Below, piece after piece: positions 47,201 to 53,950 of a stretch of 64,000 nt of DNA. The DNA is from Elmis aenea (lineage: Eukaryota > Arthropoda > Insecta > Coleoptera > Elmidae): assembly GCA_947652605.1 (NCBI GenBank), contig OX393583.1:9589222-9653221 (forward strand). Reading direction: 5' to 3'. Positions within the stretch are counted from its first letter, which is position 1; each line of letters opens with the position of its first letter. The notes below the pieces were generated by a model, which had not been told where the DNA came from, did no database searches, and saw only the letters and a list, made by a program, of their open reading frames with translations. The position numbers were made by a program, and so were the translations under genes.

Positions 47201-48278
47201 ATTAAACAAAGTAGAACTGCAAAACAAAATTTTGAAAATAGTTATAAATTTCTTATCGTAAAGAGAACAACCTGCATATTTTATCAATTTATAAAGAGAA
47301 AACTATTTTTAATATGGCCACATAATTTCTGTAAAGTCTTACCCCATAAAAGAATTTCCTGTTGGTTTTATTTTCCATCGATTGAAGAACTTCTGGGGCA
47401 ATATAATCTGGTGTTCCAATGGGGAGAGATTCGTTGACAACACCTTTGAGATTAAGCTTAGCAGCTGAGCCAAAGTCAGCTAATTTGAGGTGTCCGCATC
47501 GGTCGAGCAGAATATTTTCCAGTTTGATATCGCGATGTACGTATCCCATGCTGTGAAGATCGTGTAGGGCTAAAACCTGCAGAAACATTTACTCTTAAAT
47601 AAATTTAAAAAATTGTAGTTTACGTACATAGGCCAATAACCGAGGTATATGAAGACAGAACTACTAAGATAAGGTTGTTAATACGAAACGAAAGGCACCT
47701 ACCAACTCAGCAACGTAAAACGTTGCAGCACTCTCTGGAATCGTACCTCCTTGACGGTACAATAGCCCCAATAAATCACCTCCAGGATGGTATTCCATAA
47801 TAAAATATAAATGAGTACCATCCTGAAATGCATACTGTAAGGACGTAAGCCAAGGTGATTGAGCTAGCATCATAATATTCCGTTCTTCTTCGAAAGCGGT
47901 ACTTTTCTGCTCAAGACATGCAACCTTTTTTATCCGCTTCAAGGCGTACACATCCCCAGTTTGTTTCTCTTTGACAACATGTACTTCTCCAAAATGCCCT
48001 CGACCTATGGCACTTTTAATTTCGAAATCAGAAATATTTACACGAACACGTTTGAGTTCATTCACTGTGTTCCGATATTTATCGACGAATTGTGCTATAC
48101 GCTTATCACAATTTTTTAAATATTCTGTGTTGGATTCGTCGTATAATACTGTGAGGGCATCGATCAGGCTTTCACGGTTAATAAAATTTAGCTGTTTATC
48201 TTGAACAGGCGTTTGCTCCAAAATTTGTTTGTTAAGTCTTGCAGTTCGTACACTTATTGGTTCCTTTAAAGGTTCCAT
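21995..48278 (-). CDS. sti: Citron kinase (sticky orthologue), 13 coding exons
   Basis: Rho-associated Ser/Thr kinase acting at the cleavage furrow and midbody in cytokinesis. The exons listed below sum to 5796 nt, giving 1931 aa plus stop with all phases consistent; human CIT and fly Sticky are of similar length. Domain order is kinase (about 85-360) with G-loop GRGHFGEV at 92-99, K114, HRD catalytic D208, DFG at 226-228 and APE at 252-254. An AGC tail follows. Then comes a coiled coil at about 440-1280, a C1 zinc finger from about 1347, a PH domain from about 1418 and a CNH domain at about 1540-1850. All catalytic residues are present and no stop interrupts any exon. Most introns are phase 0, so a small missed in-frame exon cannot be excluded. 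Introns hold many transposons, and the promoter side is at about 48300. Confidence 0.95.
23395..23748. mobile_element. TIR element in citron intron 12
   Basis: Inverted ends TAGGGTTGCCAGA and TCTGGCAACCCTA, with matching GGGACA/CCGGGA blocks inward. Length about 354 bp, no coding potential. Confidence 0.7.
24086..24288. mobile_element. hAT-type MITE with exact target duplication
   Basis: Starts CAGTGGTTCTTAACC and ends GGATAAAAATCGCTA. Flanked by CCCTACTG at 24078-24085 and 24289-24296, an exact 8-bp duplication. A related end is near 45130-45165. Confidence 0.85.
24866..25207. mobile_element. hAT-type MITE in citron intron 12
   Basis: CAGGGGCGTACGCAG at the left and TGTACGCCACTG at the right. 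Flanks GTTAAGAC and GTTTGGAC agree at six of eight bases. Confidence 0.75.
25361..25665 (-). CDS. sti: Citron exon 12: PH domain
   Basis: [20 protein letters not shown] to DKEKWFK, residues 1426-1526. The invariant PH-domain tryptophan is in the C-terminal helix (EKWFK). Borders GT-AG, phases 2 and 1. Confidence 0.93.
25740..26040. other. Intronic AT-rich stretch
   Basis: Citron intron 11 sequence with no recognised element, motif or coding segment. Confidence 0.4.
26049..26337. mobile_element. Complete 0.29-kb TIR element
   Basis: TAGGGTGGTCCAAATTCGAT at the left mirrors ATCGAATTTGGATCACCCTG at the right. The inversion continues through TACATGGGTATCTCGCTTAA, so most of its length is one hairpin. 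A truncated relative is at 5347-5580. Confidence 0.85.
26358..27471. mobile_element. Pack-type TIR element carrying a polybromo gene fragment
   Basis: Left end TACAGGATGTTTCAACCACT and inverted right end TACAGGACGTTTCCACCATA agree at most of the first 28 bases and are flanked by TA. Unlike the other elements here, most of the interior (26445-27251) is host-gene sequence in the plus orientation, opposite to citron. Its TIRs differ from every other family in the window. Confidence 0.7.
26445..27251 (+). pseudogene. Captured polybromo (BAF180) fragment, bromodomains 3-4
   Basis: An uninterrupted frame of 268 codons. It starts after a stop at 26442 and reads [16 protein letters not shown] and [26 protein letters not shown] holds the acetyl-lysine-binding Asn of the first domain. 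After a basic linker ([11 protein letters not shown]) comes a second domain ([17 protein letters not shown]). There the usual Asn is His (CRHYHEEN). Similarity and order match bromodomains 3 and 4 of polybromo, the PBAF chromatin-remodelling subunit. There is no starting ATG and no rest of the protein. The frame ends at TAA just after the fourth bromodomain. It lacks introns, but whether the parent gene has introns here is unknown. Probably not a functional gene, though it is open enough to be recent. Confidence 0.8.
27523..27753 (-). CDS. sti: Citron exon 11: C1 zinc finger and PH start
   Basis: Continues [19 protein letters not shown], then [12 protein letters not shown] and HRNCG. This gives the His/Cys spacing of a C1 domain. 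It ends in MEGWVKVP, the first strand of the PH domain. Confidence 0.93.
27860..27905. mobile_element. hAT-like terminus
   Basis: CAGTGATTCTCAACAAAC is a typical hAT left end. It is followed by GGGGGCGCACC before a different palindromic element begins. Confidence 0.4.
28320..28930 (+). mobile_element. LINE 3' end with (TGAA)n tail
   Basis: Encodes [20 protein letters not shown] and [20 protein letters not shown] to a stop at 28594, matching C-termini of insect LINE polyproteins. The tail of TGAA repeats is at 28901-28926. A MITE at 28667-28894 splits its 3' UTR. Confidence 0.7.
28667..28894. mobile_element. MITE with AAGGCTCCCCCAGACAGACG ends
   Basis: Inverted ends of about 27 bp, then CTCGGTACGAT repeated in both orientations. 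TA flanks both ends. Inserted in the LINE 3' end. Confidence 0.8.
29131..29295. mobile_element. Near-perfect 165-bp palindromic MITE
   Basis: Outer AGCTAAGGCCGCACTGCGGG mirrors itself at the right end. The arms stay almost identical for about 50 bp, then again across GTCGCCTGGCGACA. Little divergence suggests a young insertion. Confidence 0.85.
29650..30075. repeat. Dispersed repeat shared with 61037-61440
   Basis: Blocks TTCCGGAAGTGCCGCCATCT, TTTATTGCATTTTCGGAT and CATACCCTTTTTCATTCTTC reappear in opposite orientation at 61037-61440. Edges are uncertain. Confidence 0.6.
30188..30546 (-). CDS. sti: Citron exon 10: end of coiled coil and C1 start
   Basis: Residues 1229-1347 plus a split codon. 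Begins [16 protein letters not shown]. Its last residues, GTPHR, supply the first histidine of the C1 finger. Phase 2 donor. Confidence 0.93.
30642..30785 (-). CDS. sti: Citron exon 9: coiled coil
   Basis: Residues 1181-1228, [18 protein letters not shown] to FLQLK. A 48-codon phase-0 exon separated from exon 8 by only 97 bases. Confidence 0.93.
30883..31383 (-). CDS. sti: Citron exon 8: coiled coil with probable Rho-binding part
   Basis: Residues 1014-1180, starting [20 protein letters not shown]. By position and by the [12 protein letters not shown] block it corresponds to the region of citron proteins reported to contact Rho. That assignment is from family knowledge, not from a motif. Confidence 0.93.
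31491..33717. mobile_element. TIR element in citron intron 7
   Basis: TATAGGGTGGACCAAATGC with TTTTACGGTGTATCTCGGTT at the left is mirrored by AACCGAGATACCCCGTAAAA ending TACCCTGTACA at the right. The right half of a relative is at 35330-35840. It contains the 32615-33381 palindrome and another partial element from 33418 (TACAGGGTGTCCCAGATTAC). Confidence 0.75.
32615..33381. mobile_element. Nested palindromic TIR element, arms about 370 bp
   Basis: The left arm runs from TACAGGGTGAGGCATCACTT through AGGAGTTACGGCACCATATT. The right arm is its inverted copy, missing the terminal bases. The centre is near 33000. A solo end of the family is at 52152-52237. Confidence 0.8.
33887..34453 (-). CDS. 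sti: Citron exon 7: coiled coil
   Basis: Residues 825-1013, [18 protein letters not shown] to ELQNTNL; strong heptad pattern and GTAAGT donor. Confidence 0.93.
34909..35081. mobile_element. hAT-like MITE
   Basis: GTGTTTAGCAAA at the left and inverted GGTGTTTACCAAAGTATGG at the right, with GGGGTACGCG inside. Similar sequence at 43571-43768. Confidence 0.55.
35114..35163. mobile_element. 3' tip of a LINE (same family as 51284-52150)
   Basis: TAGTCATGAGTCCTTCTACTGTTAGGTGTAG is shared with the 3' end of the LINE at 51284. Only about 50 bp inserted, a very strong 5' truncation. Confidence 0.6.
35330..35840. mobile_element. Half TIR element (family of 31491-33717)
   Basis: Ends AACCGAGATACCCCGTAAAA, then TTTGGTCCACCCTGTAT at 35838. 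The internal AATTTTCGTCTGTAGTGCCA is also shared. The left terminus was not found. Confidence 0.6.
36368..36676 (-). CDS. sti: Citron exon 6: coiled coil
   Basis: Residues 722-824, [19 protein letters not shown] to [10 protein letters not shown] acceptor after ACTATAG and GTATTT donor; phase 0 borders. Confidence 0.9.
37495..40062. mobile_element. Inner TIR element with a central minisatellite
   Basis: ACAGGGTGGTGCTTTTTTCGATG to about 38048 is mirrored by 39596-40062. Shared inverted blocks include AACGGTAAGAGATACAAGG, TAGGGAAGATAATAAT, GATGACGTCAACAGAAATTT and TGGCGGCCAT. Arms are about 470-550 bp. The centre is replaced by, or expanded into, the 1.5-kb array at 38066-39591. Confidence 0.8.
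38066..39591. repeat. Minisatellite of 14-bp units, about 109 copies
   Basis: Unit GGTCGTCGTTCGTC with common variants (TTCTTC, TTCGAC, GGCCGTC, CAGTC). The plus strand has few A residues. Because 14 is not a multiple of three, each plus frame passes in turn through the same codon series, rich in Arg, Ser and Val and nearly free of stops. Apparent proteins of 90-350 residues result in all three frames and on the minus strand. I treat these as chance. The citron pre-mRNA would carry the purine-rich complement. Confidence 0.9.
40487..40936 (-). CDS. sti: Citron exon 5: coiled coil
   Basis: Residues 572-721, from [18 protein letters not shown] to NLKKQIE; uninterrupted heptads rich in Glu, Lys and Leu; phase 0 borders. 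Confidence 0.92.
41184..42259. mobile_element. hAT-like element in citron intron 4
   Basis: CAGCGGTTCCCAAAC at the left and GTTTGGGAACCGCTG at the right. The flanking 8-mers do not match. A second hAT-like end (CAGCATTTCCCAAAG) lies at 41223. The interior is mostly the 41332-42140 palindrome. Confidence 0.6.
41332..42140. mobile_element. Complete palindromic TIR element, about 0.8 kb
   Basis: TACAGGGTGATTCAAATTCG with ATGGGGAACTCGCTTATT at the left; exact-type inverse at 42060-42140. Arms of roughly 370 bp share TTGATGAGCATAAAATTTAG and AACGGAATCGGCACAGCAAA-type blocks. No coding sequence. Confidence 0.85.
42400..43177. mobile_element. Complete palindromic TIR element, about 0.78 kb
   Basis: ACAGGGTGGTCCGCATAGAA and GAGACCTATTCAGTGATGC at the left, mirrored at the right to GAGCACCCTGTAG. 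Same family as 1441-2889 and 4027-4318. Confidence 0.85.
43218..43562. mobile_element. hAT-type MITE with exact target duplication
   Basis: CAGTGGTAAGCTATG at the left and CAGCTCACCACTG at the right, with AACAAAGGGCTCGC near both ends. CTTACAAC flanks it exactly at 43210-43217 and 43563-43570. Confidence 0.88.
43571..43768. mobile_element. hAT-like MITE fragment
   Basis: GTACCCCTTTTGAAAG and CAGGGGTACCACACTTTCGT resemble the 34909-35081 element. The left terminus is unclear because another element abuts it. Confidence 0.45.
43786..44019 (-). CDS. sti: Citron exon 4: coiled coil
   Basis: Residues 494-571, [20 protein letters not shown] onward, heptad-rich without proline; phase 0 at both borders. 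Flanked on both sides by transposon-filled introns. Confidence 0.92.
44484..45079. mobile_element. TIR element in citron intron 3
   Basis: ACAGGGTGTCCCAGTTATCG then AGCATGGGGATCTCGTAAAC at the left, mirrored by CCCATGCTGTCCACGATAAC and GGGGCACCCTGTAT at the right. Confidence 0.8.
45474..46140. mobile_element. TIR element in citron intron 3
   Basis: Ends TACAGGGTGTTTCTTAAAT and ATGCCCTGTA. Strong internal inverted arms share TCTCAAATTTGGATAAA and CATAGTAATATTTTCGATCA. Confidence 0.7.
46221..46383. mobile_element. Small hAT-type MITE
   Basis: CATGGGCGTCCGCAG at the left and CTGCGGACGCCCATG at the right; flanks TCTGAAAA and TCTGATAA match at seven of eight bases. Length 163 bp. Confidence 0.8.
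46464..47132 (-). CDS. sti: Citron exon 3: kinase C-lobe, AGC tail, start of coiled coil
   Basis: Residues 271-493. Starts [15 protein letters not shown] and passes through the lobe end ([13 protein letters not shown]) and the AGC extension with FIGFTYTYD. It then enters charged heptads ([13 protein letters not shown]). Confidence 0.95.
47343..47576 (-). CDS. sti: Citron exon 2: catalytic and activation loops
   Basis: Residues 193-270: [23 protein letters not shown] and [11 protein letters not shown]. Phase 0 at both ends; runs to KFFYG. Confidence 0.95.
47703..48278 (-). CDS. sti: Citron exon 1: N-terminus and kinase N-lobe
   Basis: Residues 1-192 from ATG (MEPLKEP). Contains the glycine loop, the VAIK-type lysine in YALKRIKK, helix-C acidic residues and the hinge ([11 protein letters not shown]). 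Ends YVAEL at a GT donor in phase 0. No in-frame ATG was noticed further upstream. Confidence 0.95.
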
Positions 48279-48354
48279 TTTAACACTTAAAAGTATTTAC
48301 ACTGTATATAATAAAATAAATAAAACACCACACTGTATAGTGTATAGACAGTAA

Positions 48355-48470
48355 AAACCGTTAAAACTCAACTGAGAACTGGCAGGTTATGTTGTCATAC
48401 AGCTTCAAGATCATTGGCCGACTGCCTTCAAACGGCCTAATGCTATTGGTCGAAGAAATTTCAAATTTAG
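48355..48470 (-). promoter_or_regulatory. Probable citron promoter with cell-cycle-type motifs
   Basis: About 80-190 nt upstream of the start codon, read on the minus strand, lie two CCAAT boxes (complements at 48413-48417 and 48445-48449). A TTTGAA motif lies between them, preceded directly by GGCCG (complement 48427-48432), which resembles a CDE/CHR pair. There is a TAACGG Myb-type site (48358-48363) and a second Myb-like CAACTG at 48369-48374. Such sites drive G2/M genes through MuvB/Myb in animals, which suits a cytokinesis kinase. The match is by eye only. Confidence 0.4.
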
Positions 48471-48699
48471 TGGCTACTAATACTACCAACGGGGATTTAA
48501 ATCAACACTTTTATTTGAATTGTGTAAATGAAAAAATATGAAATCATTTCGTGAACAAATACCTAAAGCTTTAAAAAGTCATTAAAACAATAAAATAAAT
48601 AAAAAGACACTAATTTGTAAATTGTTGTCAAGGACCGATGACATCAACAAAATTCTTAAATTTGCTTATATACAATGGACAATAATACTTTTGTATATA

Positions 48700-49169
48700 C
48701 AGGGTGTCCCGTAATAGCAATATAAATATAAATCTTGATTCTAAATGTTTAGTTACAATAAATAGTTTATGTTGTGTGTAGTTTTTTTGGGTTTAATTTA
48801 AAAATCGCTAATTTGTTACGTTTTAGTTCAGCGTTGATTTCTAAAAAAATCATAAAGTCGTCCTACTTCAGGTTTTTTATATATTAAAATTAGAAATAAA
48901 CGCAATAAATAGAATATGCATTTTTTATTTGAACACGTACATACAATTACATCGGTTTTGGTTTGGTATTTTAATTACAAAATATTCAAGTATAATTTTT
49001 AGAGTTAATAATTGTACCGTACCTTCAGTTATTTCCAAACTTATTTTTAAATTTGGCTTAAATAAATCACAAATATAGATTTTATTGACGATATTTTCAT
49101 TTTTTTTGCATTTCCGGTTTAACATGAATTACCCCAACTTATTTCTTTTAAATGGAACACCCTGTATAT
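48700..49169. mobile_element. Possible TIR element upstream of citron
   Basis: TATACAGGGTGTCCCGTAAT at the left and AAATGGAACACCCTGTATAT at the right face each other, but the ends agree over only about 11 bases. The right end matches solo ends near 62890 and 63220 better. Confidence 0.35.
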
Positions 49170-49352
49170 TTTTATATTTTTGGATGCAGAATAACAGACT
49201 AGGTATATTCAGAAACATCACCATAAAAGGTTTTATTTTAAAACAAAGTTTACAAAATAACTGAAAAAACTAACTATTACAAAATCCAGACACATGTAAC
49301 TACTCTCACTTGGTTGCCAAAATCAATTGTTATTTACAAGCAATAGGATAAA

Positions 49353-49747
49353 CAGTGGCGTAGGCAACTTGATTGCTTTTTCTTAGGTCACCAGCAGGGC
49401 CGTAACTAGCCTCTGAAGTGCCCTGTGCTAGATATTAAATTTGGGCCCCCTATAGCACTAGATTTTTTTTTTTTTAAATTAAACATTTTTACATAAACTA
49501 AAAGTATATTTGTAAAGAAAATTATATTCTTAACTTAATATATCTGAATACATCATCTAAAAAACACCTAGGATTTTAATTTTCATTTTATTTCGTAGGC
49601 GCTCTAAGTGCCCCCTCAGGTCTGGGCCCTGTGCGGTTGCACCTGTTGCACCTGCCTAGTTACGGCACTGGTCACCAGTCTCATTTTTAGTTTTTAGCAC
49701 AAAATTTACAGTCTCCGGCTTATTACTACCCCCTGCGTACGCCACTG
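49353..49747. mobile_element. hAT-type element, outer member of a nested pair
   Basis: CAGTGGCGTAGGCAAC at the left, GCGTACGCCACTG at the right; flanking AGGATAAA and AGTATAAA match at seven of eight bases. Confidence 0.75.
49395..49670. mobile_element. hAT-type MITE nested in another hAT element
   Basis: CAGGGCCGTAACTAG and CTAGTTACGGCACTG form the ends. GTCACCAG occurs exactly at 49387-49394 and 49671-49678. Confidence 0.88.
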
Positions 49748-50039
49748 AGTATAAATATTATTTATACATGGTTATTTATCATTAAAAATATTAATAATGG
49801 CAGTAAAAGTTACAGAATAAGATCAAATTAAAATGTTTATGATTCTGTAACTTGTACTGTTTTTATCAACGTTTTAATGATACATAACAATAAAATTTGA
49901 TTAGGTATGTGATACCCAGTTGTTTTCGTTATTTTGTGAAATTTATTTTAAAATAAATATCTTTATGATGAAATTTTCGAATGTAGCATTTTATTCTGCA
50001 TCCGAAAATGTAAAAATATACAGGGTGTTTCATTTACAA

Positions 50040-50915
50040 AAAGTACGTTGAGGTAATTTTCTGCTAAACCGAGATTGCAAAAAAATTAATATATCACCAA
50101 TAAGTTATTTATTTTGAGCATTTACACAAGCCAAATTTTTAAAAAAAGGTTTGAAAATAACGAATATAATCGATCATTCCCTGTATGCATGATATTATTA
50201 AATGATAAACATGTCATATGATCTTGCAAAATTTGTAATAATTAGATTAGAAAATAAAAAACAGTAAAAGTGACTTATTTATCGAAAATGTGGAAGATTA
50301 ATTTTCGAATATTAGACCACAGACCTAAATTACAAAGTTTGTAGTACATTCATTTGTACCATAGATTTAATAGTCATTGTGCTTTATACAATAAGCATTG
50401 TAAATATAAATAGAAGTTGAAATATGAATAGACGTGAACAGCTTTGTTAGCTTTAAGCCTCCATAAATCACCACATACGATTTATAATCCCTTTAGATTA
50501 ATAAAAATAGTATTAATAACGTCTAGAAATTAAGATAAGAAATCTGCTATCGAGATTCTTATTCTTAGTATCATTTGACGTCATCGACTATTTTTATGAC
50601 TGCTAATACAGTTGGAAGATTCTTTAGACTATTTGGCTCTTTATTTGGTAAATAATCGCATCTATTTTAAACAATAGAGCCACGATTTTTTTTGTGATAC
50701 TTCGATTTGAAATGAATGAAAACCATACAAGTCGCAAATATAATGTTTCGAGTCAATGTTTTTCAAGCTTTTTGGTCGTGTATATTTTTGCGCTTAATTT
50801 TGTTGGGTCCCTATTTTCTTGAGCTACACTCAGTGGCACAAAAAATGCACTTATTCATCAGCTTTGTAGATAGATACTATACAATATTGTTACGAAGGTT
50901 TTCGCGGTTGTACTT
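50040..50915. other. Intergenic, no gene recognised
   Basis: A TIR end (TACAGGGTGTTTCATTTAC) lies just before, near 50021. Beyond it the sequence is AT-rich with no supported coding segment or element. Confidence 0.4.
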
Positions 50916-51126
50916 TGTTGAACTTGGTTCTAGGGTGCTGAACCGCGTCTGTTTCTGGTCTCTAGAGAGACCGAGTTTTCGACGTTTCGACGAGGTCACA
51001 CTCGTCATCTTCAGTCAACCCAGACTCCTGAAGATGACGAGTGTGACCTCGTCGAAACGTCGAAAACTCGGTCTCTCTAGAGACCAGAAACAGACGCGGT
51101 TCAGCACCCTAGAACCAAGTTCAACA
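50916..51126. repeat. 99-bp perfect inverted repeat with 13-base loop
   Basis: Arms 50916-51014 and 51028-51126 are identical inverted copies as far as I can check base by base. Each contains CTGAAGATGACGAG and CTCGTCGAAACGTC. These read as CUGANGA, a 6-bp stem GACGAG/CTCGTC, then GAAA, the layout of a hammerhead ribozyme core. Similar motifs are known from Penelope-like elements. No reverse transcriptase of that class is nearby. Confidence 0.85.
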
Positions 51127-51283
51127 TACTATACAATACACTATACAGGCTACACCATGAACTAAGTACCAATAAGAATTCCCAGTCTTGTAAGTTCCTT
51201 ATTTTAAAAAACTTTGGAATTTACTAGAAATCGTTTTCTAAATTGTAAAATGTTATTAGTAAATTGGAAAATTTATTTTATTT

Positions 51284-52150
51284 AGTCATGAGTCCTTCTA
51301 CTGTTAGGTGTAGGGCTGTTGAATTGTATTGTGCTGACTGTTTTCCATGTTTTTCTGCCTTGTTCTAGCTTTTTCATGTCTTTCCATCTGATGTTTCTAT
51401 CTGTTGCGTACTTCATCTTCAAGTTTTTCTTGGTCTACCTCTATTGTTTTCCCCCTGTGATCTTGCTTCATAGGCTTTCCTGGGTTAACCTTTCTTCTTT
51501 CATCCTATAAATGTGACCCAACCATCCCAGCTGCCTTTCCTGTATTTTTGTTTCAACTGATTTTATCTTTAATTGTTCTCTACATGTTTCATTTCTGATT
51601 CGGTCTTTTTTGGTTTTTCCTTGGATTTTTCTTACAAACTCATTTGTGCTGCATGCACTATTTTTATTTGTGAGTGTCCACGTATAAAAGTGTTGGGAGT
51701 TACTGCCTTTTTTACCACTTCCACCTTTGTTCGTATTGGGACTATTCTATTTCCAAAAAATGTTGCTCTTAAACTGTTAAGTATTCTTCCCACATTTATT
51801 GTCCTTTCGCTTATATCCTTGTCCATTTCTCCATTTTTCTCTTTGATCACTCCTAAATATTTAAAGCTTTCTACCTGTTCCAACCTAAGCCCATTTAAAG
51901 TGATGTTATGCCCTTTTTTCTCTGTTGTAACGATAATAGTTATAGTTTTTTCTGTATTTATTTTCATATTGATTTTTTCAATTCCTGGTTTAGAGTTTCT
52001 AGATTATGTTGCAGATTCTTTTCTGTTTCCGCGACTAAGACCATGTCGTCTGCGAACATTAGCTCAGTTATGTTTATGTGTTCCATTTACGCATTGCATA
52101 AACGTTTGTTAACACGTCTACAAACAATTAGGCTCCTAACAAAACATTAG
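51284..52150 (-). mobile_element. LINE 3' part (LINE-A family), minus strand
   Basis: Encodes MKINTEKTITIIVTTEKKG, NGLRLEQVESFKYLGVI and a later IRWKDMKKLEQGRKTWKTVS block before the 3' end TCATGACTAAATAAAAT. One uninterrupted stretch is 51632-51967; elsewhere frames shift. It corresponds to the reverse-transcriptase thumb and C-terminal region. The 5' side abuts a TIR element end. Confidence 0.75.
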
Positions 52151-52151
52151 A

Positions 52152-52237
52152 TTTTTACTTGAAACTTTTTTTGATAATTCTTTCCAATAACAAAATAAGT
52201 GGGGGTCAGATAAGTGATGCCTCACCCTGTATACTTT
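52152..52237. mobile_element. Solo TIR end (family of 32615-33381)
   Basis: GATAATTCTTTCCAATAACA and TGATGCCTCACCCTGTATAC match the right-to-left end of that element. Confidence 0.65.
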
Positions 52238-52239
52238 TT

Positions 52240-53950
52240 CGTCCATACTTCAAACATAATAATATGTCTATTTATCTACGTCCCACTTCTTACGAGGAAG
52301 TCTATAAAACCATAATGTCACTTAAAAACACAAAATCAACAAGAGAAGATGAAATCCCAACAAACCTCTTAAAATATACTGTCGACTTAATATCTGGACC
52401 TCTAAGTCACATTATAATCTCTCATTAAAAAATGGCATATTTCCTAACAAACTTAAATGTGCAAAAATCAAACCAATTCACAAAAAAGGGGATTTAAGTG
52501 ACATAGGAAACTATAGACCCATAGCCATCCTCACAAACATTAGTAAGATATTTGAAAAAATAATCTACAACCGAATTGAAAATTACGTAGAACACTTTGG
52601 CTTAATAAAACTCTCAAAATGGATTCAGAAAAGGCAAAACAACTACCCGCGCTATTTACATGGCAATCCGAAATGTACTTCAATCCCTCAATAAAGACAA
52701 ACACACCATGGTCATGTGTGTTGATCTCTCAAAAGCTTTCGATAGTGTTGACCACGAGATACTGCTAACGAAATTAGAACACTATGGTATACGAGGGACC
52801 GCCCATAACCTTATAAAATCTTATCTTTCGAAAAGAAACCAATATGTTGCCGGAAAAGACTCGTCAGGTAAAATTCTAAAATCTAACAAAAAGACAATCA
52901 AAAAAGGAGTCCCGCAAGGATCAATCTTAGGCCCCCTGTCATACATACTGTACACAAATGATCTTCCAGTTTTTGCCAAAACTTCCCTTATACAATTTGC
53001 CGATGACACATCTGCTATTATTAGTGACTCGGATTCAAAAAATTCTGAACAAAAACTCTTTGACTGCTTAGGCCAACTCCAACTTTGGTTCACATTAAAC
53101 AATCTAACCTTAAATGTCAATAAAACTCAAGTAATAAAATTTTCACAAAGTAAATTAACCTCCGACCTAAAACTTAAAAACAATTCCACCACTATAAATG
53201 TTAATAAAATATCATTTCTTGGTTTAGGTATTGACTCTAGACTGGACTGGTCATACCACATCGAACGCCTGTCACAAAGCCTGTCACGGTATCCTTTCGC
53301 ACTAAAAAACCTAAAAAAATTAGTCAGTACAAACGCGGTCAAAACTGCATATCATGCGTATGTTGAATCTAGGTTATGCTATGCTATAATTTTTTGGGGA
53401 AACGCTAGTGACTCTGCACGCCTCTTTATTATACAAAAGCGATGTATAAGAACTATTTTTGGTCTAAACTACCGAGATCATTGTAAAGACACTTTTCGTG
53501 ACAAAGAAATATTAACTTTTTACGGCCTATTCATTCTCGAAGCCATCCTTTTCGTAAGAAATAATTTTGATCTGTTTGAAGTGAATATAAGAAACCATGC
53601 AGCCAATACACGACATAAAAAAAATCTTAAGCCCGATTGCTTCAAATATACTTATCTTCAAAAAAATTTTGCCTTTATAATTATTGCAATATATAACAAA
53701 TTTAATACATCACCTGAGAGTATAAAAAATCTACGCACTCGCGACTTGAAGAAAAGATTAAGAAATGTCCTAATTTCTAAAGCTTACTATGGAGTTAGTG
53801 AATACCTTAATGACGATTACTTTAAAAACTCCTTTAAGTAATTATAATTGTGTTGTATATATTCGTATATATGTGTATTTTTATATCATTACTGTGACAT
53901 GTTCTACGCTTTTTTGGATTTTTCAGAACAAATAAAGACTACTACTATAT
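52240..53950 (+). mobile_element. LINE retrotransposon, 5'-truncated, nearly intact reverse transcriptase
   Basis: From SYEEVYKTIMSLKNTKSTRE through NYRPIAILTNISKIFEKIIY, then a frame change near 52640, then a 393-codon frame to 53841. The 3' end is near ACAAATAAAGACTACTACTA. It is not the same family as LINE-A, LINE-B or LINE-C in this window. The endonuclease half is missing. Confidence 0.8.
52660..53841 (+). CDS. LINE reverse transcriptase, C-terminal two thirds
   Basis: Palm motifs are intact: VDLSKAFDSVDHEIL (motif A), GVPQGSILGPLSYILYTNDL (motif B) and FADDTSAI (motif C, the YADD-type catalytic box). A thumb and tail with FWGNASDSARLFIIQKRCIR follow to a stop. An upstream frameshift separates it from the fingers region, so this copy is unlikely to be active. 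Confidence 0.8.
   Translation: MAIRNVLQSLNKDKHTMVMCVDLSKAFDSVDHEILLTKLEHYGIRGTAHNLIKSYLSKRNQYVAGKDSSGKILKSNKKTIKKGVPQGSILGPLSYILYTNDLPVFAKTSLIQFADDTSAIISDSDSKNSEQKLFDCLGQLQLWFTLNNLTLNVNKTQVIKFSQSKLTSDLKLKNNSTTINVNKISFLGLGIDSRLDWSYHIERLSQSLSRYPFALKNLKKLVSTNAVKTAYHAYVESRLCYAIIFWGNASDSARLFIIQKRCIRTIFGLNYRDHCKDTFRDKEILTFYGLFILEAILFVRNNFDLFEVNIRNHAANTRHKKNLKPDCFKYTYLQKNFAFIIIAIYNKFNTSPESIKNLRTRDLKKRLRNVLISKAYYGVSEYLNDDYFKNSFK

Noticed and set aside
50716..51165. 149-codon plus-strand frame
   Set aside because: It spans both arms of the perfect palindrome, so it is an accident of the inverted repeat.
51632..52112. 179-codon hydrophobic plus-strand frame near 51573-52112
   Set aside because: Antisense of LINE-A coding sequence; the hydrophobicity is a by-product of the reverse complement.
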